Shown here: positions 32,094-41,038 of the stretch, one piece after another
Layout: the number at the start of each line of letters is the position of its first letter
Position numbering within the stretch: position 1 is the stretch's first letter
From: Actinomadura rubteroloni
GTDB lineage: Bacteria; Actinomycetota; Actinomycetes; Streptosporangiales; Streptosporangiaceae
DNA length: 64,000 bases
Assembly: GCF_002911665.1 (NCBI RefSeq)
Contig: NZ_MTBP01000002.1
Location: 558,001-622,000, forward strand
Direction: 5' to 3'
Position numbers and translations under genes: made by a program
Notes under the pieces: generated by a model
The model's database searches: none
Told to the model about the DNA's origin: nothing
Seen by the model: only the letters and a program-made list of their open reading frames with translations

Positions 32094-32798
32094 ATGTCGA
32101 GACTCCGAAGCCGCTTCACCGGCGCCGCCGCACTGCTGATCTCCCTGGTCACGGTCACGTCCTGCTCCGGCGGCGGCGACGGCGGGAACGGCACCGCGAA
32201 CGAGCCGGACGGTTCCGGGACGCTGCGGCAGGCGGCGCAGACGATGTCCGGGCTGTCCAGCATCGGGTTCAAGCTGACCACCGACGGCGAGCCGCAGGTG
32301 ATCGTGCGGGGCGGCGAGATGAAGCTGCTGAAGAGCGGCGACGCGGACGGCACGCTCCAGATCGCCCAGTCCAGCCAGGTCGTCGAGATGCGGATCGTGT
32401 CCGTCGGCCAGAGCTTCTACCTCAAGGCCGTCACGGGCGGCTGGCGGACGGTCCCGAAGACGATGGCCGCGACGCTGTACGACCCGTCCGCCGTCCTCGA
32501 CCCGAACCGCGGGCTGGCCAAGCTGCTCACCTCCGTCGCCGGGCCGAAGGTGGAGGGCACCGAGAAGGTGAACGGCGAGCAGGCGCACCGGGTGCGCGGG
32601 ACGCTGCCCAAGGGCGTCCTCGCGGGCCTCATCCCGGGCATCGACAAGGACGTGACCGGGAAGGTCTGGATCGGCGACGGCACCCACCGCCTCCTGCGCG
32701 TCACGGGCGACCTGCCCGGCGCCAAGGGCGGCACCGGCAAGCTCACGATCGACTTCACCGAGTTCGACAAGCCGTACAAGTTCTCGGCGCCCAAGTGA
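32094..32798 (+). CDS. lprG: LprG/LppX-type lipoprotein
   Basis: 234 residues. Signal peptide with lipobox VTSC at ~21-24, then LRQAAQTMSGLSSIGFKLTT and a beta-rich half-barrel ending GKLTIDFTEFDKPYKFSAP, the LolA/LppX_LprAFG pattern with a hydrophobic cavity for acylated lipids. Its stop overlaps the start of an MFS transporter gene. This mirrors the mycobacterial LprG-Rv1410c (P55) pair, in which the lipoprotein and transporter cooperate to move triacylated lipids outward. Confidence 0.88.
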   Translation: MSRLRSRFTGAAALLISLVTVTSCSGGGDGGNGTANEPDGSGTLRQAAQTMSGLSSIGFKLTTDGEPQVIVRGGEMKLLKSGDADGTLQIAQSSQVVEMRIVSVGQSFYLKAVTGGWRTVPKTMAATLYDPSAVLDPNRGLAKLLTSVAGPKVEGTEKVNGEQAHRVRGTLPKGVLAGLIPGIDKDVTGKVWIGDGTHRLLRVTGDLPGAKGGTGKLTIDFTEFDKPYKFSAPK

Positions 32799-34330
32799 TG
32801 GAGCGGCGGCGGCTGGCGATCGGCGTCGGCGGCGCGGTGGTCCTCGTCGCCGCGCTGGACGCCTACGTCGTCACGACCATCCTCGTCACCGTCCTGCGCG
32901 AGCTGAAGCTCCCGGTCGACCACCTGGAGCGGATCACGCCGGTCGTGACCGGGTTCCTGCTCGGCTACGTCGCCGCGATGCCGCTGCTCGGCCGCCTGTC
33001 GGACCGGCTCGGCCGGCGTGGCGTCATCGAGGCGTGCCTGGTGGTGTTCGCGGCGGGCTCGGTGGTGACCGCGCTGGCCGCGGCGCCGCACGGCGTGCTC
33101 GTCATGACGATCGGACGCGCCGTCCAGGGCATGGCGGGCGGCGCGCTGCTGCCGGTGACGATGGCGCTCGCGGGCGATCTGTGGGAGGAGAAGCGCCGTC
33201 CGGTCGTGCTCGGCGCGATCGGGTCCGCGCAGGAGCTCGGCAGCGCGCTCGGCCCGCTGTACGGGGCGGCGCTGGCGAGCGCGGCGAGCTGGCGGCTGAT
33301 CTTCTGGATCAACGTGCCGGTGGTCGTGCTGGCGCTGGTCGCCGTCCACTTCACGGTCCCGAACGGACGGCCCGAGCCCGCCGACCGGCCCGGCATCGAC
33401 GTCGTCGGCGGCGTGCTGCTCGCGGCCGGGCTCGGCCTGCTGGTCGTCGGCGTCTACAACCCGGCGCCGGACGAGTCCGCGCTGCCGTCCTGGGGCGTCC
33501 CGACGCTGGTCGCGGGCGCCGTCGTGCTCGCGCTGTTCGTCCTGTGGGAGATCCGCGCCCGGACGCGGCTGCTCGACCTCGCCGGCACCCGGCGCGGCCC
33601 GCTGTTCGCGACGCTCGGCGTGAGCTTCCTGTCCGGCGCGGCGCTGATCGTCACGCTGGTGGACGTGCAGCTCGTCGCGCAGACGCTGCTGAACGAGGAC
33701 GCGCTCGGCGGCGCGCTGCGGCTGGCGTGGTTCCTCGGCGCCCTTCTGGTGGCGGCCGTGCTCGGCGGCCTGGTGACCGCACGGATCGGCGAGCGCACGC
33801 CGCTCGTCGTCGGCATGGCCGTCGCGGCGGGCGGGTACGCGCTCATCGCGAACTGGCCCGCCGACATGACGGCCGCGTCCTACGGCCCGCTCCCCCGCAT
33901 GGCCGTCGATCTCGTCGTGACCGGACTCGGCCTCGGCCTGGTGATCGCGCCGGTGTCCTCGGCCGTGCTGCGGACCGTTCCGGCCGCCCAGTTCGGGATC
34001 GCCTCGGCGGCCGTGGTGGTCGCGCGGATGATGGGGATGCTGCTCGGCATTTCCGCGCTGACGGCCTGGGGCCTGCGCCGGTTCCACACGCTGACGGCGC
34101 ATCTCCAGCCGCCTCTGCCGTTCTTCTTGTCCAAGAGCGAGTACAACGCCGCGCTCGCCACGTACACGCAGAAGCTCCAGGACGCGCTGCGGACCGAGTA
34201 CCAGGAGATCTTCTGGATCTCGGCGGCGCTGTGCGCGCTCGGCGCGGTGGTCGCGCTGGCCGCACCCGGCCGCCGCGCGGAGGTCCCGGCGTCCCGGCCG
34301 TCCGGCGATCAGCTCTTGACAGGCTCGTGA
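32798..34330 (+). CDS. P55-like MFS transporter partnered with the LprG-like lipoprotein
   Basis: 510 residues from ATG 32798 (TGATG overlap); the in-frame GTG at 32795 is an alternative. 14 predicted membrane helices: ALDAYVVTTILVTVLRELKL (motif D1), GRLSDRLGRRGVIEACLVVF (motif A), GSALGPLYGAALASAASWRL (motif C). A cytosolic/periplasmic insertion near the C-terminus (FHTLTAHLQPPLPFFLSKSE) sits where P55 proteins have an extended hairpin. By analogy with M. tuberculosis P55 it exports lipids or drugs together with the lipoprotein encoded just upstream. Confidence 0.88.
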   Translation: MERRRLAIGVGGAVVLVAALDAYVVTTILVTVLRELKLPVDHLERITPVVTGFLLGYVAAMPLLGRLSDRLGRRGVIEACLVVFAAGSVVTALAAAPHGVLVMTIGRAVQGMAGGALLPVTMALAGDLWEEKRRPVVLGAIGSAQELGSALGPLYGAALASAASWRLIFWINVPVVVLALVAVHFTVPNGRPEPADRPGIDVVGGVLLAAGLGLLVVGVYNPAPDESALPSWGVPTLVAGAVVLALFVLWEIRARTRLLDLAGTRRGPLFATLGVSFLSGAALIVTLVDVQLVAQTLLNEDALGGALRLAWFLGALLVAAVLGGLVTARIGERTPLVVGMAVAAGGYALIANWPADMTAASYGPLPRMAVDLVVTGLGLGLVIAPVSSAVLRTVPAAQFGIASAAVVVARMMGMLLGISALTAWGLRRFHTLTAHLQPPLPFFLSKSEYNAALATYTQKLQDALRTEYQEIFWISAALCALGAVVALAAPGRRAEVPASRPSGDQLLTGS

Positions 34331-34355
34331 CAGCGGGTTCAGGCTTGCGATCCGG

Positions 34356-34371
34356 CTGACCGAGGGGTCAG
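34356..34371 (+). terminator. Short hairpin after the MFS gene
   Basis: CTGACC-GAGG-GGTCAG, a 6-bp perfect stem 26 bp past the transporter stop, followed by GGCCCG. Weak candidate for a terminator separating the esterase gene. Confidence 0.35.
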
Positions 34372-34400
34372 GGCCCGTCCGCTCACGGGGGAGAACGCCG

Positions 34401-35402
34401 ATGGATCCGCTCGTGGAACACAGGCCGGGGACGACCGTCCGCGCCCGGCTCACCGCTCGCGGGCTGAAGCTCACGGCCGCCCCCGTCCTCGCGCTGTGGC
34501 CGCTCGGGCAGCGTGCGCTGCGCCCGGCGTTCGCGCTGGACCTCGCCGCCCCGGTCGCGCTGCCGACGCCGCGCTGGGCGCGGGTGGAACGTATCAAGGC
34601 CGGGGACGTCCGGGCCGAGTGGGTGCGGGCGCCGCGCGCCGCCGACGACCGGGTCGTCCTGTACTTCCACGGCGGCGGCTTCTTCTGCTGCGGGCTGCGC
34701 ACGCACCGGCGGATGGTCGCGCGGATCTCGGCGGCGGCGGGCGCGTCCGTGCTGTCGGTCGCCTACCGGCAGCTCCCGGCGGCGCCGCTCGCGGTGTCGG
34801 TGCGGGACTGCGTGGACGCCTACCGCTGGCTGCTGGAGCAGGGCCACGACCCGGCGCGGATCGTCGTCGCGGGCGACTCGGCGGGCGGGTTCCTCGCGTT
34901 CGCGGCGACACTGCGGGCGATGGAAGAGGGGCTGCCCCGTCCGGCCGCGATCGTCGCGATGGCCCCGCTGACCGACCTGGACCACACCGCCAAGGCCGCG
35001 CACCCGAACGCGCGGACCGACGCCTACCTGCCCGCGCGCCGGGTGCGGCGGCTCGCCGAGCTGCTCACCGAGGGCGTCGTGCCGCTGGACCCGGCGCTCT
35101 CGCCGGTGAACGCCGACCTGTCCGGGCTGCCGCCGGTGCTGATCCAGGTCGGGTCGACCGAGATGCTGCTGCCCGACGCCGAGCTGATGGCCGCGAAGCT
35201 GTCCGCCGCGGGCGTGCCGTGCCGCCTCCAGGTGTGGGAGGGGCAGGTCCACGTCTTCCAGGTGTTCGCCGATCTCGTCCCCGAGGGGCTGGCGGCGCTG
35301 CACGAGGTGGGCGCGTTCGTGCGGGAGCACACCGTCCCGGTGGCCGTCCCCGCGCCGAGACTGCGGCGCCGCCGCCGCATCCGCCGCACCGCCGCCGCCT
35401 GA
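34401..35402 (+). CDS. Alpha/beta hydrolase, hormone-sensitive lipase family
   Basis: 333 residues. YFHGGGFFCCG gives the HGGG oxyanion motif, VVAGDSAGGFLAFAATLRAM the nucleophile Ser in GDSAG, and the acid/His pair are in STEMLLPDAELMA and EGQVHVFQVF. This is the family IV (HSL) carboxylesterase/lipase layout. The first ~65 residues form a cap region. A very basic Arg-rich tail (RLRRRRRIRRT) closes the protein. No signal peptide; the substrate is unknown. Confidence 0.9.
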   Translation: MDPLVEHRPGTTVRARLTARGLKLTAAPVLALWPLGQRALRPAFALDLAAPVALPTPRWARVERIKAGDVRAEWVRAPRAADDRVVLYFHGGGFFCCGLRTHRRMVARISAAAGASVLSVAYRQLPAAPLAVSVRDCVDAYRWLLEQGHDPARIVVAGDSAGGFLAFAATLRAMEEGLPRPAAIVAMAPLTDLDHTAKAAHPNARTDAYLPARRVRRLAELLTEGVVPLDPALSPVNADLSGLPPVLIQVGSTEMLLPDAELMAAKLSAAGVPCRLQVWEGQVHVFQVFADLVPEGLAALHEVGAFVREHTVPVAVPAPRLRRRRRIRRTAAA

Positions 35403-35535
35403 CCCGCGCCGGTGCGCGCCGCCCAGGGCACGGTCCCCGGTCCGCCGGGCCTGTTCGTTCGACGTCGTTCGGAATACTCTGGGAGAAGTAGGCAACATGC
35501 CTCTTACCGGGAGAGCCCCCGGGGAGGTGAGGGCG

Positions 35536-36177
35536 ATGCGTTTTTCCGGTGACGGTCCGGAGCGGCGCCGCGCGCGGCGGGCGCTGCGGCGGGTCCGGCG
35601 CGGACGGTTCCGCCGCGCGCTCGGGTTCACCCGCAGTCCCCTGCTCCGCCACATCGACCGCGTCCAGCAGTACTGCGCCGCCGCGCTGCTGCTGTTCGCC
35701 CTGGTGATCGTCCCGGCGACGGCCCTCTGGCTCGGCGGCTGGGCCTACGTCGCGGGCCGCGACGCCGAACGGGCCGAGCGCGCGGGCCGCACGCGGGTCC
35801 CGGTGACGGTCACCGCGACGGGCGGGCTCGGCACGACGGGCGACCGGTACGTCCACGAGACCGTGCAGGGCGTCTGGACGGGCCCGGACGGGCAGCGCCG
35901 CACCGGCACGCTCCCCGCCTGGAAGGACGCCGAGGTCGGCGAGCGCCGTCTGGTCTGGATGGACCGGGACGGCATGCCGACCGTCCGGCCGCGTCCGCAC
36001 AGCCGCACGGTGACCGACGCCGCGTACGCGGGGGTGGTCGGCGGGCTCGGCGCGGTGGTGCCGTTCGGGCTGGTGTACTGGACGCTGCGGACGCGCTGCG
36101 ACCGCGTCCGGTACCGGCTGTGGGAGGCCGACTGGGCGCGCATGGACACCGACGCGGGCAACAGCCGTCCGTCCTGA
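35536..36177 (+). CDS. Rv1733c-like membrane protein
   Basis: 213 residues from ATG 35536, preceded by GGGGAGG; an in-frame ATG at 35497 would add 13 residues. A strongly basic N-terminus (RRRARRALRRVRRGRFRRAL) is followed by GFTRSPLLRHIDRVQQYCAA, two membrane helices (~60-85 and ~165-185) and an outer domain of about 80 residues between them. This matches the actinobacterial family of M. tuberculosis Rv1733c, a dormancy-regulon membrane protein of unknown function. Confidence 0.8.
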   Translation: MRFSGDGPERRRARRALRRVRRGRFRRALGFTRSPLLRHIDRVQQYCAAALLLFALVIVPATALWLGGWAYVAGRDAERAERAGRTRVPVTVTATGGLGTTGDRYVHETVQGVWTGPDGQRRTGTLPAWKDAEVGERRLVWMDRDGMPTVRPRPHSRTVTDAAYAGVVGGLGAVVPFGLVYWTLRTRCDRVRYRLWEADWARMDTDAGNSRPS

Positions 36178-36184
36178 CGCGCGG

Positions 36185-36619
36185 TCAGTCCTCCCCGACG
36201 AGCCGTGCGGCGATGCGGTCGAGCGCGGCCAGGTCCTCGGGCGGCAGGGCGCGCAGCACGGGCGGCGGGGTGCCGAGGATCTCCTCGGCGCGGGCCGCGA
36301 CCGCCCGGCCGGCCTCCGTCACGGTGACGATCTTGGACCGGCGGTCGGCCGGATTGGGCTCCCGCTCGACCAGGCCGCGTTCGGCGAGGTCGTCCACGAG
36401 CAGCGTCGTGTAGGGCCGGTCGGTCGCGAGTTCGACGGCGAGGTCGCGCAGCGTGCGGGGTTCGCGGGCGATCCGGCGCAGCGCCTTGATCCGGAAGAAG
36501 CTCATGCCGAGTTCCTCGGTCACCTCGCGGCGCATGTCGTTGCGCTCCTGGAAGAGGACGCGCAGGTTCCGCCACGCGCGCGTCGCGGGGTCGAGTTCGT
36601 CGGGCTGCGGAGCGGTCAC
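36185..36619 (-). CDS. MarR-family regulator coupled to an MFS exporter
   Basis: 144 residues from GTG 36619, which overlaps the transporter stop (GTGA). Winged helix: FFRIKALRRIAREPRTLRDL, then YTTLLVDDLAERGLVEREPN and RRSKIVTVTEAG. Being the second gene of the transcript, it is made only when the exporter is, a feedback arrangement. Two dyads in front of the exporter gene are the likely binding sites. Confidence 0.9.
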   Translation of the reverse strand: MTAPQPDELDPATRAWRNLRVLFQERNDMRREVTEELGMSFFRIKALRRIAREPRTLRDLAVELATDRPYTTLLVDDLAERGLVEREPNPADRRSKIVTVTEAGRAVAARAEEILGTPPPVLRALPPEDLAALDRIAARLVGED

Positions 36620-38058
36620 GTGGCCTTCACCGGGGTCGGGGACGGTTCGAACAGCGCGGCGGTGCGGACGGCGGTGCGCTCGGCACGGCGTCCCGTGGTG
36701 ACGGTGCCGAGGACGAGGACCGCGGTCGCGCAGCCGGCGAGCACCCAGTATGCCGGGCGGGCGGCGGCGGAGAAGTCGGCGGACACGCCGCCCGCGACCG
36801 TCCCGGCGGTGACGACCGCGCCGACGACGGCGACGCCGAGCGCCTGGCCGACCTGGCGGCTGGTGGACGCGACGGCCGCCGCGACCCCGGCCTGCGAGCG
36901 CGGCATGCCCGCGACGGCGGTGTTGGTGATCGGCGCGTTGAGCATCCCGAAGCCGATCCCGAACAGGACGTTCGCCGTCAGGAGGAGCCCGGTCGTCGCG
37001 GCGGCGTCGAACAGGGCGAACAGCAGGCCGGACGCGAGCAGGGCCGCGCCCGCGATCTGGAGCGAGAGCCGGGGGCCGCGCGTTCCGACGAGCCGTCCGG
37101 ACAGCGGGGCGAGCAGCGCGCTCAGCGCGGCCATCGGCAGCAGGTAGACCCCGGCGTGCAGCGCGGACATGCCCCGGACGCCCTGGAGGTACAGGTTGCT
37201 GAGGAACATGAACCCGGCGAATCCGGCGAACCCGAAGACGGCGATGAGCGTGGCGCCGCTGAACGGGAGGCTGCGGAAGAAGCGCGGGTCGATGAGCGGT
37301 TCGGGCGCGCGGTGGGAGTGGACGACGAATCCGGCGAGCGCGGCGAGCGCCGCGACGGCGGCCCCGAGCACGCGCGGATCGGTCCAGCCGAGGCCCGGCC
37401 CCTCGATGATCGCGTAGGACAGGCCGCCGAGCAGGACGATCGCGCCCGCCTGGCCGAGCGGGTCGGGGCGGCGCGGCCGCGCGGCGCGGGACTCGGGGAC
37501 GAACCGTCCGGTCAGGACGAACGCGGCGATCCCGATCGGCAGGTTGAGCCAGAAGATCGCGCGCCAGCCGACGCCGTCCACCAGCAGCCCGCCGACGATC
37601 GGCCCGGCGGCCATGCTGACGCCGACGACCGCGCCCCACACGCCGATGGCGCGGGCGCGTTCGCGCGGTTCGGCGAAGACGTTGGTGATGATCGACATCG
37701 CGACGGGGTTGAGCATCGACCCGCCGACGGCCTGGACGACGCGCGCCGCGACGAGCCAGCCGAGGCCCGGCGCGAGGCTGCACAGCAGCGACCCGATCGT
37801 GAACAGGACGAGCCCGGTCCGGAAGACGCGGCGGCGGCCGACGCGGTCGGCGGTGGCGCCCGACAGCAGGAGCAGGGACGCGAGGACGATCAGGTAGGCG
37901 TCGATCGTCCACTGGAGCCCGGAGATCGAGGCGTCGAAGTCGCGGCGCAGCGCGGGCAGCGCGGCGTTGAGGATCGTGTTGTCGAGGCTGACGATCAGGA
38001 GGCTGGAGCAGCAGAGGGCGAGGACGAGCAGGCGACGGCGCGGACTGAGATCGGGCAT
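36616..38058 (-). CDS. DHA2-family MFS exporter, next to a ferric-siderophore importer
   Basis: 480 residues, 14 predicted helices. IVSLDNTILNAALPALRRDF (motif D1), GATADRVGRRRVFRTGLVLF (motif A) and GPIVGGLLVDGVGWRAIFWL (motif C). It lies 48 bp downstream of the siderophore ABC ATPase gene on the same strand, then the coupled MarR gene. Drug export is the default prediction; siderophore export is plausible from context, but no siderophore synthesis genes are present. Confidence 0.88.
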   Translation of the reverse strand: MPDLSPRRRLLVLALCCSSLLIVSLDNTILNAALPALRRDFDASISGLQWTIDAYLIVLASLLLLSGATADRVGRRRVFRTGLVLFTIGSLLCSLAPGLGWLVAARVVQAVGGSMLNPVAMSIITNVFAEPRERARAIGVWGAVVGVSMAAGPIVGGLLVDGVGWRAIFWLNLPIGIAAFVLTGRFVPESRAARPRRPDPLGQAGAIVLLGGLSYAIIEGPGLGWTDPRVLGAAVAALAALAGFVVHSHRAPEPLIDPRFFRSLPFSGATLIAVFGFAGFAGFMFLSNLYLQGVRGMSALHAGVYLLPMAALSALLAPLSGRLVGTRGPRLSLQIAGAALLASGLLFALFDAAATTGLLLTANVLFGIGFGMLNAPITNTAVAGMPRSQAGVAAAVASTSRQVGQALGVAVVGAVVTAGTVAGGVSADFSAAARPAYWVLAGCATAVLVLGTVTTGRRAERTAVRTAALFEPSPTPVKAT

Positions 38059-38071
38059 CGGCGCTCCCTAA

Positions 38072-38093
38072 ATGGTTTTGCTCACCTAACCAT
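38072..38093. promoter_or_regulatory. Candidate MarR operator 1 ahead of the exporter
   Basis: ATGGTT and AACCAT separated by 10 bp, a perfect 6-10-6 dyad 13 bp upstream of the exporter start, positioned to overlap a promoter or the leader. Confidence 0.5.
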
Positions 38094-38094
38094 C

Positions 38095-38104
38095 GTAGTA
38101 CTAC
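38095..38104. promoter_or_regulatory. Candidate MarR operator 2 ahead of the exporter
   Basis: GTAGTACTAC, a perfect 10-bp palindrome between the ABC ATPase stop and the exporter, adjacent to the ATGGTT-N10-AACCAT dyad. AT-rich for this genome. Confidence 0.5.
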
Positions 38105-38106
38105 AA

Positions 38107-38910
38107 CTATTTCGCCGGGGCCGCCGTCCGCCGCCGCGCCGCCGGGACGACCAGCGGCGTCCCCGTCTCCGGATCGTCGATCACCTGGCACGGCAGTCCG
38201 AACACGTCCTCGACCAGCGCGGACGTGACGATCTCGGCGGGCGGCCCCGCCGCGACGACCCGGCCGGACGCCATCGCTATGAGATGCGTCGCATACCGGG
38301 CGGCGTGGTTCAGGTCGTGCAGGACGGCGACGACCGTCCGTCCCTGTTCGTGCAGGTCGGCGCAGAGATCGAGGATGTCGATCTGGTGGGCGATGTCGAG
38401 GAACGTCGTGGGCTCGTCCAGCAGCAGGATCGGGGTGCGCTGCGCGAGCGCCATCGCGATCCAGGCGCGCTGGCGCTGGCCGCCCGACAGCTCGTCCACC
38501 GACCGGTCGGCGAGCGCGGCGACGCCGGTCGCCGTCATCGACTCGGCGACGACCGTCTCGTCCTCGCGCGACCACTGCCGCAGCAGGCCCTGGTGCGGGT
38601 ACCGGCCGCGCGCGACGAGGTCGGCGACGGTGATGCCCTCGGGCGCGATCGGCGACTGCGGCAGCAGGCCGAGCGTCCGGGCCAGCTCGCGCGCGGGCCA
38701 GTCGGCGACCGCCCGCCCGTCGAGCAGGACGGCGCCCGCCGCCGGCTTCAGCACGCGGGCGAGAGCGCGCAGCAGCGTCGACTTGCCGCACGCGTTCGGG
38801 CCGACGATCACGGTGAACGAGCCGTCCGGGACGGCGACGTCGAGGTTCTCGGCGATCGTCCGCCGGTCGTAGGCGAGGGTCAGCGCCTCGCCGCGCAGCC
38901 GCGCGTTCAT
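38107..38910 (-). CDS. Ferric-siderophore ABC transporter, ATP-binding subunit
   Basis: 267 residues, FepC/FhuC type. Walker A IVGPNACGKSTLLRALA, Q-loop LGLLPQSPIAPEG, signature VDELSGGQRQRAWIAMALAQ, Walker B ILLLDEPTTFLDIAHQID and switch His in TVVAVLHDLNHAARYA. It follows the second permease gene with one base between them, completing a BtuCD-like importer. Confidence 0.95.
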   Translation of the reverse strand: MNARLRGEALTLAYDRRTIAENLDVAVPDGSFTVIVGPNACGKSTLLRALARVLKPAAGAVLLDGRAVADWPARELARTLGLLPQSPIAPEGITVADLVARGRYPHQGLLRQWSREDETVVAESMTATGVAALADRSVDELSGGQRQRAWIAMALAQRTPILLLDEPTTFLDIAHQIDILDLCADLHEQGRTVVAVLHDLNHAARYATHLIAMASGRVVAAGPPAEIVTSALVEDVFGLPCQVIDDPETGTPLVVPAARRRTAAPAK

Positions 38911-38911
38911 G

Positions 38912-39940
38912 TCAGATCCTTCCGGACTTGCGTTGGATGACCAGCAGCCAGACGAGGTACCCGCCGCCGAGCAGGCCCGTCACGACCCCGACCGGCACCT
39001 GGTGGCCGGGGACGAGGCGCTGCCCGGCCAGGTCGCTCGCCACCAGCAGCAGCGCGCCCATCGCCAGCGACGCGACGAGGTTCGGCCCGGCCGCGCGGGT
39101 GAGGCGGCGGGCCAGGGGCGGCGCGGTGAGCGCGACGAACGCGACCGGCCCGGCCGCCGCGGCGGCGAACGCGACGAGCAGCACCGCCGCCGCCAGCGCC
39201 CCGCCCCGGACGGCCCGGACCCGCACGCCGAGCCCGCGCGCCGCGTCGTCGCCCATCTCCAGCATCCGCAGCGGACGCGCGCCGAACGCCAGCACGAGCG
39301 GGACAAGAACCGCGAGGGCGACGAGCAGCGGCCCGGCGTCACCGAGGTCCCGGCCGTCCAGGCTGCCGGTGAGCCACAGCGCGGCCCGCGCGGCGTCGAT
39401 GATCTGCGCGCGGGTGATGAGGTAGCCGTTGATGCCGGTGAGGATCCCGGCGACGCCGATGCCGACGAGGACGAGCCGCTGGCCGTGCAGTCCGCCGCGT
39501 CCGGCCAGCAGCGCGATCGCGATCCCGGCGAGCGCGCCGCCCGCCGCCGCGCCGCCCGCGACCGCGAGCCCGCCCGCGCCGGTCAGCACGATCGTCGCGA
39601 GGACGCCGGTGGCCGCGCCCTGCCCGAAGCCGAGGATGTCCGGGCTGCCGAGCGGGTTGCGGACGAGCGACTGGAACACCGCCCCGGCGAGGCCGAGCGC
39701 GGCGCCGACGGCGAGCGCGGTGACGGCGCGCGGCAGCCGCAGTTCGCGAACGATGAACGCGTCCGCCGGGTCGCCGTGCCCGGCCAGCACGCGCACGACC
39801 GCGCCGAACCCGATCGGGTAGTCGCCGCTGCCGATCATGACGATCGCGAGGACGGCCGCGCCCGCGAGGCAGAGCAGCGTCACCGCCAGGGCACGCGGAC
39901 GGAACCGGACCGCGACGTTTCCAGAGCGCACGACGGTCAT
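38912..39940 (-). CDS. Ferric-siderophore ABC transporter, FecCD permease subunit 2
   Basis: 342 residues, about 10 helices. LRLPRAVTALAVGAALGLAG is the FecCD entry motif and NPLGSPDILGFGQGAATGVL the conserved loop; MGDDAARGLGVRVRAVRGGA contacts the ATPase. Its start overlaps the first permease stop (ATGA), so the two permeases form a heterodimer made in equal amounts. Confidence 0.95.
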   Translation of the reverse strand: MTVVRSGNVAVRFRPRALAVTLLCLAGAAVLAIVMIGSGDYPIGFGAVVRVLAGHGDPADAFIVRELRLPRAVTALAVGAALGLAGAVFQSLVRNPLGSPDILGFGQGAATGVLATIVLTGAGGLAVAGGAAAGGALAGIAIALLAGRGGLHGQRLVLVGIGVAGILTGINGYLITRAQIIDAARAALWLTGSLDGRDLGDAGPLLVALAVLVPLVLAFGARPLRMLEMGDDAARGLGVRVRAVRGGALAAAVLLVAFAAAAAGPVAFVALTAPPLARRLTRAAGPNLVASLAMGALLLVASDLAGQRLVPGHQVPVGVVTGLLGGGYLVWLLVIQRKSGRI

Positions 39941-40929
39941 GTGCGCCGCCGGACGAAGTAGAGGAAGAACGGCCCGCCGACGACGAGCGTGACGACGCCG
40001 ACCTGGAGTTCGGACGGCCGGGCGACGACGCGTCCGATGACGTCCGCGCCGAGCAGCACTGCGGGCGCCAGGACCGCGCAGTACGGGAAGAGGCGGCGCA
40101 GGTCCGGCCCGGTCAGCGCGCCGACCAGATGCGGGACCATCAGGCCCGCGAACACGATCGGCCCGCACGCGGCCGTCGCGGACCCGCACAGCAGCGTGAT
40201 CGCGACGATCGCGGCGAGCCGGGCGCGGCGCGGGTCGGCGCCGAGGCCGCGCGCGGTGTCGTCGCCGAGCGCGAGCGCGTTGAGCGGCCGGGCGAGCGCC
40301 AGCGCCAAGACCGTCCCCACCAGCACGAACGGCAGCACCCGCCAGATCGTGGAGCCCTGCGCGGCGGCGAGGGAGCCGACCGTCCAGAACCGCATCTTGT
40401 CGAGCGAGGCGGTGTCGAGCAGTTCGACGGCGTTCACGTACGAGTACAGCGCGGCGTTGAGCGCGGCCCCGGCGAGCGCGAGCCGGGCGGGCGTCGCGCC
40501 GCGTCCGCCGCCGACCGCGTAGAGCAGGACCGCGACGATCCCGGCCCCCGCGAACGCGAACCACACGTACCCGAGGAAGGACGTCACGCCGAGCAGCGAG
40601 ATCGCGCTCACGACGGCGGCGGACGCGCCCGCGTTGATCCCGAGCAGTCCCGGGTCGGCGATGGGGTTGCGGGTGAGCGCCTGCATGACCGCGCCGCCGA
40701 GGCCGAGGGCCGTCCCGGCGAGCAGGCCGAGCAGCGTGCGCGACAGCCGCATGTCGTGGACGACGGTGTAGGCGGGCGACGCCGGATCGGTGAGGCCGGC
40801 CCACACGTCGGCGGGCGCGAGCGGGCGCGCGCCGACCGCGAGGCTCAGCGCGACGACGGCGGCGAGCACCGCCAGCGCGGCGGCGGGTCCGGCGGCGGGG
40901 GCGCGCACGGACGGGACGAGGGACGACAT
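39937..40929 (-). CDS. Ferric-siderophore ABC transporter, FecCD permease subunit 1
   Basis: 330 residues, about 9-10 helices. LSRTLLGLLAGTALGLGGAV, NPIADPGLLGINAGASAAVV and LGDDTARGLGADPRRARLAA are the family motifs. First gene of the leftward importer operon; its start is 34 bp from the iron box, so it should be repressed by DmdR/IdeR when iron is plentiful. Confidence 0.95.
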   Translation of the reverse strand: MSSLVPSVRAPAAGPAAALAVLAAVVALSLAVGARPLAPADVWAGLTDPASPAYTVVHDMRLSRTLLGLLAGTALGLGGAVMQALTRNPIADPGLLGINAGASAAVVSAISLLGVTSFLGYVWFAFAGAGIVAVLLYAVGGGRGATPARLALAGAALNAALYSYVNAVELLDTASLDKMRFWTVGSLAAAQGSTIWRVLPFVLVGTVLALALARPLNALALGDDTARGLGADPRRARLAAIVAITLLCGSATAACGPIVFAGLMVPHLVGALTGPDLRRLFPYCAVLAPAVLLGADVIGRVVARPSELQVGVVTLVVGGPFFLYFVRRRT

Positions 40930-40963
40930 GGTGCTCCGAGGGGGCTGCCCGTGGTGATCAGTT

Positions 40964-40982
40964 TTAGCTTAGGCTAACCTAA
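40964..40982. promoter_or_regulatory. DmdR/IdeR iron box
   Basis: TTAGCTTAGGCTAACCTAA, 18 of 19 matches to the consensus TTAGGTTAGGCTAACCTAA by eye (position 5 is C). Placed between divergent importer-permease and receptor genes, so one Fe(II)-loaded repressor site likely controls both. Confidence 0.92.
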
Positions 40983-41038
40983 CTCGCCATCCGGGGTCCG
41001 TACCGGGTCCCGGGATCGGCACGAGATTGGAACGCACC

